From Sideroxydans sp. (lineage in GTDB: Bacteria > Pseudomonadota > Gammaproteobacteria > Burkholderiales > Gallionellaceae): a stretch of 48,254 nucleotides of DNA. Both the position numbers and the translations under genes were made by a program. Positions 8,402-16,425 of this stretch are shown here, one piece after another. The first letter of the stretch is position 1, and every line of letters starts with the position of its first letter. A model generated the notes under the pieces. The model was not told the DNA's origin and ran no database searches. It worked only from the letters and a program-made list of their open reading frames with translations. The stretch spans positions 1 through 48,254 of the forward strand of contig WOZO01000221.1 in assembly GCA_011620315.1 (NCBI GenBank). The letters run 5' to 3'.

Positions 8402-9229
8402 TCAGGGCTTGTTCAGAAAGAAATCCTCGAACAAAGATGTGCCGGGCGTCACGGCATATTGTTCGAAATCCGTCACGCCGCTCGCGCGCAACAGTTCCTC
8501 GTCCACAAAGAAATTGCCGGTGCACTCGCGGCTGTTGCGCGTCAGGATGAGATGCGCCGCATCCGCCACGATGGCCGGATAGCGCGAGGCGCGCATAATG
8601 GCCGGCGGGAAGTTGAATTCAATGGCGGCGGTGGCAATGACGGTGCGCGGCCACAGGCAATTCACCGCGATGCCCTCCTTCGCGAACTCCAGCGCCATGC
8701 CGTGCGCGCACAAGCTCATGCCGTATTTCGAGATGCTGTAAGCCACATGCGGCGCGAACCATTTCGCTTCCATATTGAGCGGCGGCGACATGGTGAGGAT
8801 GTGCGGGTTGGCGGCTTTCAGCAGATAGGGGATGCATGCCTGTGAAGCCAGGAAGGTGGCGCGCATGTTGACGTCCCACATCAGATCCAGGCGTCTGGCG
8901 GGGGTTTCCAGTGTGGGCGTCAGACTGATGGCGCTGGCATTGTTGACCAGCACATCGATGCCGCCGAAGTGCTGCGCAGCCATATCGACTGCGGCTTTGA
9001 TCGCGGCCTCTTCGCGCACATCCAGCTGGATAGCGAGTGCCTTGCCGCCGGTCTGCTCCACTTCGGCGGCAACGCTATGGATCGTGCCGGGCAACTTCGC
9101 ATGCGCTTCCGCTGTTTTGCCGGTGATCACCACATTCGCGCCGTCGCGGGCGCACCGCAAGGCGATCTCGCGCCCGATGCCGCGACTGGAACCGGTGATG
9201 AATACTGTCTTTCCCCGCAAGTCGCCCAT
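8402..9229 (-). CDS. SDR-family NAD(P)-dependent oxidoreductase (HSDL2-like)
   Basis: A 275-residue classical short-chain dehydrogenase. The cofactor motif TGSSRGIG is near the N-terminus, NNAS follows at mid-protein, and the catalytic YSISK (Y-x3-K) pair is intact. Overall sequence style matches the hydroxysteroid-dehydrogenase-like 2 group that is often found with lipid catabolism genes. Its substrate cannot be read from sequence. It is the promoter-proximal gene of the leftward beta-oxidation cluster, and a PsrA-type operator lies about 130 bp upstream, so control by fatty acids is likely. Confidence 0.85.
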   Translation of the reverse strand: MGDLRGKTVFITGSSRGIGREIALRCARDGANVVITGKTAEAHAKLPGTIHSVAAEVEQTGGKALAIQLDVREEAAIKAAVDMAAQHFGGIDVLVNNASAISLTPTLETPARRLDLMWDVNMRATFLASQACIPYLLKAANPHILTMSPPLNMEAKWFAPHVAYSISKYGMSLCAHGMALEFAKEGIAVNCLWPRTVIATAAIEFNFPPAIMRASRYPAIVADAAHLILTRNSRECTGNFFVDEELLRASGVTDFEQYAVTPGTSLFEDFFLNKP

Positions 9230-9356
9230 GCCAGCCCCTTGATGTGAGTGAATGATTCGCGTCGCGTGCCCGCGCCCAGCTATTCGAATGATTCCGAATC
9301 CGACTGGTCACCGCATCGCAGCGCTGGCGAATCATATATCCGCGCAAGCCCAATTC

Positions 9357-9370
9357 CAAACGTTCGTTTG
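9357..9370. promoter_or_regulatory. PsrA-type operator upstream of the SDR gene
   Basis: CAAACGTTCGTTTG is a second match to the PsrA consensus, differing from the site at 8256 only in two spacer bases. It lies in the 285-bp gap between the divergent SDR and EamA genes, so it could control either. Nothing else convincing was seen in this gap. Confidence 0.7.
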
Positions 9371-9514
9371 AAATATTTCAGCAAACCCTTTCTTTACAGC
9401 GGGCTCGAACAGCCCCGCATAGCAAGGCGCACGGCAAAACCGATTGGCTGGGTTAGTATTGCCCGTGCCGCTTCCGCTTCATTGACCATTTCACATTGCA
9501 CGCAGCAAAACGCC

Positions 9515-10354
9515 ATGACCCGCCTCCGCCTTGCCGTCCTCACCACACTAACCATGATCGCCTTCGCGGGCAATTCATTGTTCTGTCGCATGGCACTGAA
9601 AGAAACCGCCATCGACGCGGCCAGCTTCGCCAGCGTGCGTCTGCTTTCGGGTGCGGCGATGCTGTGGCTGGTAATGAGTTGGCAAAAGCAGGCACCGCTC
9701 GCGCATGGCAACTGGCGCAGTGCAACGGCATTGTTCATCTATGCCGTCGCGCTCTCTTTTGCCTATCGCAGCATCGACACCGGCGCGGGCGCACTGATGC
9801 TGTTCGGCGCGGTACAGGCGACCATGCTCATCGCCGGATTCATCGCGGGCGAACGCATGACGCGCATCCAGACTGCGGGCTTCGTCTCGGCGATGGCCGG
9901 CCTGGTGATACTGGTGGTGCCCGGCATTGAAGCGCCGTCGGTGCTGGATTCGATTTTGATGCTGGCGAGCGGTATCGCCTGGGGCGTGTATTCCATGCTG
10001 GGGCGAGGACAGTCGAATCCTGCCGCCGCCACCGCCGACAACTTCCTGCGCGCCGCGCCCATGGCTGTTGCGCTGTCTCTGTTCGCATTGCCCTGGTTGC
10101 ACCTGGATGCGCAAGGCGTGCTGTATGCCGCGCTGTCCGGCGCGGTAACCTCGGCGCCGGGTTATGTACTGTGGTATCGCGTGCTGCAACACATGCGCGC
10201 GATGACAGCCTCGACGGTGCAACTCTCCGCGCCGCTGCTGGCTGCCATCGCGGGCATCCTGCTGCTGGGCGAAGCGCTCACCCGCGATCTGTTGGTGTCG
10301 TCGGTGCTGATACTGGGCGGAATATTGCTGGTGCTGCGTTACGGCAAACACTGA
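9515..10354 (+). CDS. EamA/DMT-family transporter
   Basis: A 279-residue membrane protein with two EamA repeats and about ten hydrophobic segments, as expected of drug/metabolite exporters. The ATG at 9515 is used because the first transmembrane segment begins immediately after it (RLAVLTTLTMIAFAGNS); the longer upstream frame has no similarity to the family. The C-terminal repeat ends in LLLGEALTRDLLVSSVLILGG in two blocks. Substrate unknown. It stands alone, divergent from the SDR gene and convergent with the ArsR-rhodanese gene. Confidence 0.85.
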   Translation: MTRLRLAVLTTLTMIAFAGNSLFCRMALKETAIDAASFASVRLLSGAAMLWLVMSWQKQAPLAHGNWRSATALFIYAVALSFAYRSIDTGAGALMLFGAVQATMLIAGFIAGERMTRIQTAGFVSAMAGLVILVVPGIEAPSVLDSILMLASGIAWGVYSMLGRGQSNPAAATADNFLRAAPMAVALSLFALPWLHLDAQGVLYAALSGAVTSAPGYVLWYRVLQHMRAMTASTVQLSAPLLAAIAGILLLGEALTRDLLVSSVLILGGILLVLRYGKH

Positions 10355-10417
10355 ATCACAGTCGGCGCAGGACGAATGGCCCATGCAATAGCACGACCGC
10401 CCCTCTTTCCCGGAACC

Positions 10418-11071
10418 TCATTTGCCCCTGTCCGTCGCCCACTCGGCGACACCATCGCGCAGATGGATCGCCGAAAATCCTTCCCGCTTGAGCAGCGCGA
10501 CGGCATCCGGTGCCATCAGGCAGTAGGGACCGCGACAATACGCCACGATGGGCCTGTCCCTGGGCAATTCGTCCAGTCGCTTGCGCAGTTCGTCCAGCGG
10601 GATCGATCTGGCGAAGGGCAGGTGCGCGTTCAGATACTCCTCGGACGGACGCACATCCAGCACCACCACTTCGCCTTTGCGTGCCGCCTTCATCAGGCTG
10701 TCGCGGTCGCTGGCGATGAGGTCGTTCGGCTGGGTGGCGATCTTCTGTAATGCCAGTTGCAGATCGACCAGCCGGTCTTCGGCCAGCATGTGCACCTGCA
10801 CCCACAGGTCGGCCACTGACTTGTCGGCCAGGCGATAGAGGATGTTCTTGCCCTGTCGCTCGGTCTCGACCAATTGGGACATACGCAATTCGCGCAGATG
10901 CGAACTGGTCAGCTTCACGCTGATCGATGCTTCGCGCGCAAGGGTCTCCACCGTCTTCTCACCCTGACAGAGCAATTCGATCAACTCCAACCGCTTGGGA
11001 CTGGAGAACACCTTGCCGATGCGGGCGACCTGTTCGTACAACAGATCCTTGATCTTGCGGGCATCTTTCAT
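10418..11071 (-). CDS. ArsR-family regulator fused to a rhodanese domain
   Basis: A 217-residue two-domain protein. Residues about 1-105 form an ArsR/SmtB winged helix (VFSSPKRLELIELL, then ISVKLTSSHLRELR). Residues about 115-215 form a rhodanese domain with VVLDVRPSEEY and the active-site loop YCRGPYC (C179, C184). The start at 11071 (MKDARK) is preferred to an upstream ATG that adds a non-homologous stretch. C35 in the helix IELLCQGE aligns roughly with one of the two sensing cysteines of SqrR/BigR-type persulfide sensors; I do not see the second one in the last helix. It is divergent from the DsrE-MBL-MFS genes and probably regulates them in response to sulfane sulfur. Confidence 0.88.
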   Translation of the reverse strand: MKDARKIKDLLYEQVARIGKVFSSPKRLELIELLCQGEKTVETLAREASISVKLTSSHLRELRMSQLVETERQGKNILYRLADKSVADLWVQVHMLAEDRLVDLQLALQKIATQPNDLIASDRDSLMKAARKGEVVVLDVRPSEEYLNAHLPFARSIPLDELRKRLDELPRDRPIVAYCRGPYCLMAPDAVALLKREGFSAIHLRDGVAEWATDRGK

Positions 11072-11121
11072 CTCATCGATCCATTTATTGGCGGAATGTA
11101 TGGCTACCACTGTAATCCAGA

Positions 11122-11191
11122 TTGACACATGCAAACAAGCGATGCTCTAATCATTCCAGTAGTTGCTAGATTGTTAACCACCCCAAGGAGG
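11122..11191 (+). promoter_or_regulatory. Sigma-70-like promoter and strong RBS for the dsrE-like operon
   Basis: TTGACA at 11122-11127 is followed after 18 bp by TCTAAT at 11146-11151. An AAGGAGG ribosome binding site at 11185-11191 precedes the ATG at 11197. The promoter lies in the 125-bp divergent region shared with the ArsR-rhodanese gene, where a repressor could act. Confidence 0.55.
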
Positions 11192-11196
11192 TTTCC

Positions 11197-11547
11197 ATGA
11201 ATCACCTTTACATCCTCAACGACGCCCCTTACGGCAGCGAACGAACCTATAACGCCCTGCGTCTGGCGGGCGCGGTCTCCAAAGTGGAAGGCAACACGGT
11301 GCGCGTGTTCCTGATCGGCGACGCCGCTGCGGCCGCGAACAAGGGTCAGAAGGTCCCGCAGGGTTTTTACAACGCCGAAGTGATGCTCGGCAATGTGGTG
11401 CGCCACGGTGGCGAGATCGGCATCTGCGGCACCTGCATGGATGCGCGCGGCATAAACGAAAACGGGATCGCCGACGGCACCCGTCGCAGTACCCTGGCCG
11501 AACTGGCCGAATGGACCATCTGGGCCGACAAGGTTCTGGTGTTTTAA
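11197..11547 (+). CDS. DsrE/DsrF-like sulfur-relay protein
   Basis: A 116-residue protein of the DsrE/DsrF fold. The N-terminal strand (LYILNDAPYGSERTYNALRLA in two parts) and the GICGTCMDARG loop are typical. C77 and C80 in that loop are candidates for carrying a persulfide, as DsrE-family members do. First gene of a rightward operon with a persulfide-dioxygenase-like enzyme and an MFS transporter, opposite a rhodanese-fused regulator, so a role in passing sulfane sulfur is likely. Exact partner unknown. Confidence 0.85.
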   Translation: MNHLYILNDAPYGSERTYNALRLAGAVSKVEGNTVRVFLIGDAAAAANKGQKVPQGFYNAEVMLGNVVRHGGEIGICGTCMDARGINENGIADGTRRSTLAELAEWTIWADKVLVF

Positions 11548-11563
11548 TTTCAGGGAGAGAGCG

Positions 11564-12295
11564 ATGTTCTTCAAGCAACTGGCAACAAAGGAATCTTCAC
11601 TGTCGTATTTCTTCGGCTGCGGCAGCAAGGGTAAATCCATGGCGGTGGACGTGGTGGCAGGCGACGAAGAGTGGTACATCGAAGAGGCGAAGAAAGCGGG
11701 CGTCACCATCAACTATGTGATCGACACGCATGTGCATGCCGACCATTATTCCGGCGGCCGCAAGCTGGCGCAGATGGTGGGTGCGCCCTATTGCCTGCAC
11801 GAATCCGATCAGGGGCGCGTCAAGTTCGAGTTCAAATCCCTGACCGACGGTCAATCGCTCAACCTCGGCAACGTCAATGTAGAAGTGCTGCATACGCCGG
11901 GCCACACGCCCGACAGCATCTGCCTGCTGGTGACCGACATGCGTCGCGGCGAACTGCCCTGGTTCGTCGTCACCGGCGACACGCTGTTCGTCGGTGCCAT
12001 CGGCCGCCCCGACCTGCTCGGTCGCGAGCAGGAGATGGCCGCGCAGCTCTACGACAGCATCCATGCCAAATTACTGACCCTGCCTCACGAGGTCGAGATC
12101 TATCCCGGCCATCAGGCAGGCAGCGTCTGCGGCGGCGGTTTGTCCGGCAAGCCGAGTTCGACCATCGGTTTCGAGAAACGCTGGAACGCCGCCCTGACGG
12201 GCAGCAAGGAAGCGTTCGTCGAATCCCTGTTGCAGGATATCCCGCCGCGCCCCGCCGAGATGGACAAGATGGTCGCCGCCAACATCGCAGACTGA
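11564..12295 (+). CDS. MBL-fold hydrolase, persulfide dioxygenase (ETHE1)-like
   Basis: A 243-residue metallo-beta-lactamase fold enzyme. The metal site is visible: THVHADH (H56, H58, D60, H61), then PGHTPDS, TGDTLF and YPGHQAG. The segment following TGD (VGAIGRPDL) is typical of ETHE1/Blh-type persulfide dioxygenases rather than of glyoxalase II, so the likely reaction is oxidation of glutathione persulfide to sulfite. Cys at 19 (FFGCGSKG) is a usual feature of this subgroup. A ribosome binding site (AGGGAGAG) precedes the ATG by 6-8 bp. The stop overlaps the next start. Confidence 0.85.
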   Translation: MFFKQLATKESSLSYFFGCGSKGKSMAVDVVAGDEEWYIEEAKKAGVTINYVIDTHVHADHYSGGRKLAQMVGAPYCLHESDQGRVKFEFKSLTDGQSLNLGNVNVEVLHTPGHTPDSICLLVTDMRRGELPWFVVTGDTLFVGAIGRPDLLGREQEMAAQLYDSIHAKLLTLPHEVEIYPGHQAGSVCGGGLSGKPSSTIGFEKRWNAALTGSKEAFVESLLQDIPPRPAEMDKMVAANIAD

Positions 12296-13596
12296 TGATG
12301 ACACACGCCACTCTGACCCACGGTATCCGCGACAACCTCTCCCAGTTCCTGCACCAACTGCTGCAAGTCATGCTGGTGGGTTTCACCATCGGCATGATGC
12401 GCACGGTGGTGCCGGCGCTGTCCGAATCCGAATTCGGCGTGCCGAAGGATTCCTTCATGCTGCTCACCGCCTTCGTGGTGGCGTTCGGGATGGTCAAGGG
12501 CACGCTCAATTTCGTGGCAGGTCGCTTGTCGGAACGCATCGGCCGCAAGAAGGTGTTGTTGCTGGGCTGGGCGGCAGCACTGCCGATTCCCTTGATGGTG
12601 TATTTCGCGCCATCGTGGAACTGGATCGTCGCGGCCACCGTATTGCTCGGCATCAACCAGGGCTTGACCTGGTCGATGACGCAGACTTCCAAGCTCGACA
12701 TCACCCGCGCCGACCAGCGCGGCCTGACCATCGGCCTCAATGAGTTCTCCGGTTATGTCGGCCTTGCGCTGGCGGGCATCATCACCGCCTATCTGGCGAC
12801 CATGCTCGGGCCGCGCAGCGGGCTGCTGCTGTTCGGCATGACCACCATCCTGTTCGCCATCCTGTTCACTCTGTTGTGGGTCAAGGACACGCTGCCCTGG
12901 GCGAAGCATGAGGCGGCCAGGCATAAGGCCGGTTTGAGTAGCGGACCGCTGGCACGTTTCCCGACCAACATCAGCGAGCAACCGAGCACATGGGAAGTGT
13001 TCACGCTGGTGTCGTGGCGCGACAAGCGTCTCGCAGCCATCAGCCAGGCCGGAATGGTGGAGAAGTTCGTCGATGCGCTGGTGTGGGTGTTCTATCCGGT
13101 GTTCCTCTACCAGCGCGGCATCAGCCTGCCCGACATCGGCTGGGTCGTCGGCGTGTACGGCTTCGTCTGGGGCGGTTCGCAGTTCTTCACCGGCAAACTG
13201 TCCGACCACATCGGCCGTCATATTCCCAATGTCCTCGGTATGTGGATCTGCGGGGCGGGCGTGGCGATGATGCTGTTCGGCGAAGGCATGGTGTGGTGGT
13301 CGTTCTCCGCCTCCGTCTCCGGCATCGGCATGGCGCTGCTGTATCCCAACTTGTCGGCCGCCATCGCGGACATCTCCCATCCAGACTGGCGCGGCTCGGC
13401 CATCGGCATCTACCGCTTCTGGCGCGATCTGGGTTACGGCATCGGCGCACTCGGTCTCGGCCTTGCCGCGCATTTCAGCGGCTCGGTGGAGGCGGCATTC
13501 TGGTTCGTGGCGATTTCCATGTTCCTGTCGGGAGGTTGGCTCTGGCTGTTCGGAGAGGAGACGCATCCGCGCATCAACCCTGCAGAGGTGAAGTGA
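12295..13596 (+). CDS. MFS transporter
   Basis: A 433-residue major facilitator with about twelve hydrophobic segments. It has the loop 2-3 signature region GRLSERIGRKKVLLLG and a matching one in the second half (GKLSDHIGRHIPNVLG). Start ATG at 12295 shares bases with the MBL stop (ATGATGATG), giving tight coupling; a second ATG follows at once. Its place in a sulfane-sulfur operon suggests export of an oxidised sulfur compound such as sulfite or thiosulfate, but this is inference. The next, decayed, frame begins one base after its stop. Confidence 0.88.
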   Translation: MMTHATLTHGIRDNLSQFLHQLLQVMLVGFTIGMMRTVVPALSESEFGVPKDSFMLLTAFVVAFGMVKGTLNFVAGRLSERIGRKKVLLLGWAAALPIPLMVYFAPSWNWIVAATVLLGINQGLTWSMTQTSKLDITRADQRGLTIGLNEFSGYVGLALAGIITAYLATMLGPRSGLLLFGMTTILFAILFTLLWVKDTLPWAKHEAARHKAGLSSGPLARFPTNISEQPSTWEVFTLVSWRDKRLAAISQAGMVEKFVDALVWVFYPVFLYQRGISLPDIGWVVGVYGFVWGGSQFFTGKLSDHIGRHIPNVLGMWICGAGVAMMLFGEGMVWWSFSASVSGIGMALLYPNLSAAIADISHPDWRGSAIGIYRFWRDLGYGIGALGLGLAAHFSGSVEAAFWFVAISMFLSGGWLWLFGEETHPRINPAEVK

Positions 13597-13597
13597 A

Positions 13598-14138
13598 ATG
13601 ATTGATGTGCGCGTGATCTCACAAATCCCGCCGGGCGGGCGCTGCGGCCTTTACACCGGCTATGGACAAGCACTGGCTCAACAATTGCGCGCAGTCCCAT
13701 CTGGAGATCAGCACTGTGCGGGAAGCACACGGGCAAGGGCTCTCCTCGATCTGGATCAACGGCAGCCCGTTGAAACCGCCGGACGGTGTCATCGTCATGC
13801 CCGAGAACATCGTCACGGTGTTGGGTGAAGGCGGCATAACGGTCGACGATGACCTGCATACCGCGCTCGACCAGGCGCAATTCAACAAGGCGCATATTCC
13901 CGGCTCAGTCAATCTAGAAAGGCGTCAGGTGCTGGAACAGCGCGCCTCGATCCCGAAGGACAAGCCTGTGCTGATCTACTACAACACCGGCTCGCTTTCC
14001 GCGCAGGTCGGCTTTGCCCTGCAAGTCGCCGGTTATGAAAACGTCCGCATCCTGCAAGGCGGCTTTGCCGATTGGAAATCCAAAGGTGGCTTTGACGCGG
14101 CAGCGAAGGCTGCACAGGCGGGCAACCAAGCAAAATGA
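13598..14138 (+). pseudogene. Decayed gene: small unknown protein fused to a rhodanese tail
   Basis: Coding similarity switches frame. From 13598 one frame reads MIDVRVISQIPPGGRCGLYTG to about 13690; then another frame continues the same protein (EISTVREAHGQG, then SIWINGSPLKPPDGVIVMPE). I do not recognise this first family. From about 13885 (FNKAHIPGSVNLE) the frame becomes a rhodanese C-terminal half ending in GYENVRILQGGFADWK. The rhodanese N-terminal half with its VDVR motif is missing, and the active-site cysteine is replaced by tyrosine (YYNTGSLSAQ). The picture is one frameshift plus a deletion that joined two adjacent genes. A 158-residue frame from 13662 to 14138 remains open, but should not be an active sulfurtransferase. 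Confidence 0.6.
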
Positions 14139-14155
14139 AGCGCCTCTTGTGCTAA

Positions 14156-14473
14156 TTTGCCGAAGCCTGCATCGGGTCAGCGGCCGAGGAAAACAGCACC
14201 CACGTGCGCAAGGCGAGCTACCCCACCGTCATCGACATGAATAACACTCGCCCGTTTCAGCGCGTGTGCTGCGGCAATGAATGGGTGTTCGCCCACAACG
14301 GCATGGTGCCGGATATCGTGGAGATGGAGATGCCGAGCGACAACCCGGTCTGTTGCCGCACGGGTAGAACCGACTCTGAATATGCTTTCTGCCATCTGCC
14401 CGGCCGTATCGCAGAGCGCGGCGAGATCGACCGGGAAACATACGAGCGGATGAAACACGATCTGGAATCGTGA
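14156..14473 (+). pseudogene. Class II glutamine amidotransferase fragment
   Basis: An internal piece of a YafJ/EgtC-like class II amidotransferase. STHVRKASYPTV, RPFQR, EWVFAHNGM and GRTDSEYAF are recognisable. The N-terminal nucleophile (Met-Cys start) and about the first 70 residues are absent: an in-frame TAA lies at 14153-14155, and the fragment ends at 14473, far short of the usual 250 or more residues. The longest start-to-stop frame begins with GTG at 14204 (89 residues). Nonfunctional by inspection. Confidence 0.6.
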
Positions 14474-14509
14474 AAATGAGAATGCCGCGCTGATAGATAG
14501 GGAAACTAT

Positions 14510-15273
14510 ATGTTCGCAGGTCGTCGCAATGTTCTGCTCCTGGCATTCAGCCAGGCCCTGATGCTTTCCGCCATCGTGATGTCGATGGCGCTAGGCGCCA
14601 TTCTCGGCAGTGTCCTCGCCCCCGACAAAAGCTATGCGACGCTGCCGATCACCGTGATGGTGATCGGTACGGCAATCGCATCATTGCCCGCATCTTTCCT
14701 GATGCGCCGGTTTGGACGCCGCGCAGGATTCCTGATCGGTGCCAGCCTCGGGCTGGGCGGCAGCCTGCTGTGCGCGTTCGCGCTCATGCAGCAATCGGAC
14801 GCGCTATTCGTCGCCGGACACTTGCTGCCGGGCAGCTATCAGGGGTTTGCCAATTACTATCGCTTTGCCGCCGTGGAGGCTGTCGATAACAGCCATGCGG
14901 GCCGGGCAATCTCGTGGGTGGTCGCGGGCGGGGTCGTGGCCGCTTTCCTCGGGCCGCAACTCGGGCAGTGGGGCGGGACTGGATCGAGGGCAGCCTGTTT
15001 GTCGGTTCCTATCTCGCGCAGGCAGCGCTCAGTCTGGGCGCACTCGCCTTGCTCACGCAAACCTATCGCCCGTCCGAGCAATTGAAAGTCCAGGCGATCA
15101 ACGAATTCATCATCTTCTGGCTGGCGGCGCTATCGACGCTCTCTGCCGGATGGCTGTACGAACGGTTTGGCTGGATCACGCTGAACCTGACGGTCTTGCC
15201 GTTGCTGGCAGTAGCGCTGCTGTCTACCGTATCCATCAAGCGGCGGCGGCGCTTATCGGAGCAGGCCGCATAA
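14510..15273 (+). pseudogene. MFS transporter with frameshift and internal deletion
   Basis: A second major-facilitator gene, broken. From the ATG at 14510 about 155 residues are normal (six hydrophobic segments, with LMRRFGRRAGFLIGASLG in loop 2-3). Near 14975, after LGPQLGQWG, the frame shifts; the continuing frame reads DWIEGSLFVGSYLAQAALSL. The sequence then jumps from LGALALL directly to TQTYRPSEQLKVQAINEF, which in intact relatives lies about 150 residues later, near the tenth membrane segment. The C-terminus (SAGWLYERFGW) runs to 15273. About 250 residues remain of about 400. Both a frameshift and an internal deletion are needed to explain this. Confidence 0.7.
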
Positions 15274-15309
15274 AGAGGCCGACCCACCTCGACTGCAACG
15301 CAACCAATC

Positions 15310-15564
15310 CTACTCTGCAGGTTTTAGCAACTGCCATGGCTCTACACCAAGCGCGACGGCAATCTTCCCAATGTTTCCCAGCGATACATTCCAGACGCAA
15401 CGCTCCACTGCCGAAATATAGGTGCGATCCAGTTCACATCTGAATGCCAGGTCTTCTTGAGAAAGGGATTGCTCATGCCGGATGCGACGAATATTCTGCG
15501 CGAGGATGCTGCGCAGATCATACTCTCCTGATGGATTTCTCGAATCGGTTGTGCGTTTTGCCAT
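15310..15564 (-). CDS. XRE-family helix-turn-helix regulator
   Basis: An 84-residue DNA-binding protein with one Cro/C1-type HTH: NIRRIRHEQSLSQEDLAF, then RTYISAVERC and VSLGNIGKIAVALGV. It lacks a sensor domain. Such single-domain XRE proteins are common next to mobile or decayed regions. It lies just past the broken MFS gene on the opposite strand. Target unknown. Its open frame has an Arg-Asn-rich N-terminal extension of about 15 residues before the HTH. Confidence 0.8.
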   Translation of the reverse strand: MAKRTTDSRNPSGEYDLRSILAQNIRRIRHEQSLSQEDLAFRCELDRTYISAVERCVWNVSLGNIGKIAVALGVEPWQLLKPAE

Positions 15565-15690
15565 GGCGCACAGAATCGTTGCTTGCTGTGTTTGTTTCCA
15601 CGGAGTTTGCTTCTCATTAGGTGCTGGGTTAAAGTTCAGCTCAAACCACCTTGAACTACAGTGAACGATGCGTCCGCATCAAGGAAGAAC

Positions 15691-16425
15691 ATGATCTGGA
15701 ACGAGATAAAAACAATTCCGGCAAGGCAATTCATTGGTCTGCTGGCGATAATTGCGGGCATCGAATGTGGCCTGATGCTGACGATTGATACATCATTGGA
15801 ACTTGCTGGCGTCACGCGCGAAGTGCGATCTATGATTGATGCCGGATTGCTGGTTCTGCTGTGTCTGCCCTTCATCATTCGTTTTCAGTTGAGACCTTTG
15901 CAGATGGCATATCACGATAATCTGACCGGCTTGCCGAATCGCCTGCTGTTTGATGACCGCCTGAAAAATTTCATTGCCATATCGAGGCGAGATAACAGCG
16001 GAGTGGCTGTGATATTTATCGATTTAAACCGTTTCAAACCCATCAACGACACATACGGCCACCGGGTCGGCGACGCGATGCTGAGGCAGGTCGGAAGCCG
16101 GATAGCAAATTGTGTACGCGAAAGTGACACTGTGGCTCGACTCGGCGGAGACGAATTCGCCATTCTATTGCCTGCCACATCAAACGCCGCCGATGCCAAA
16201 ATAGTGGTGGAAAAGATCGCATCTGAACTGGAGAAGCCCTTCGATGTTTCTGGAAAGCAACTACATGTCGGCTTCAGCGCAGGGATTGCTTTCTATCCAG
16301 AACACGGAATTGACGGAAGCATGTTGCTGAATGCTGCGGATGAAGCGATGTATCGGGCCAAAGGGCGTGGCGGACTTTATTGTTTCGCAATAAACCAAAA
16401 CGATCTGAACGCGGTGAATGCCTGA
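15691..16425 (+). CDS. Membrane-anchored GGDEF diguanylate cyclase
   Basis: A protein of about 244 residues. Two hydrophobic segments near the N-terminus (about 10-35 and 50-70) anchor a cytoplasmic GGDEF domain. The active site is intact: DNLTGLPNR, FIDLNRFKPIND, and LGGDEF. An inhibitory-site RxxD (RESD) lies just before it, so the enzyme probably makes cyclic di-GMP and is feedback-regulated. The ATG at 15691 follows an AAGGA (15681-15685) and is preferred to a GTG at 15661. No sensory domain is seen beyond the membrane part. It converges base-to-base with the patB gene. Confidence 0.88.
   Translation: MIWNEIKTIPARQFIGLLAIIAGIECGLMLTIDTSLELAGVTREVRSMIDAGLLVLLCLPFIIRFQLRPLQMAYHDNLTGLPNRLLFDDRLKNFIAISRRDNSGVAVIFIDLNRFKPINDTYGHRVGDAMLRQVGSRIANCVRESDTVARLGGDEFAILLPATSNAADAKIVVEKIASELEKPFDVSGKQLHVGFSAGIAFYPEHGIDGSMLLNAADEAMYRAKGRGGLYCFAINQNDLNAVNA

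Noticed and set aside
9250-9294. Two GAATGATTC palindromes 36 bp apart
   Set aside because: Too short to judge, and not found at other promoters in the window.
12112-13566. Open frame of about 480 codons opposite the MFS gene
   Set aside because: Mirror of a clear twelve-helix transporter; no independent support.
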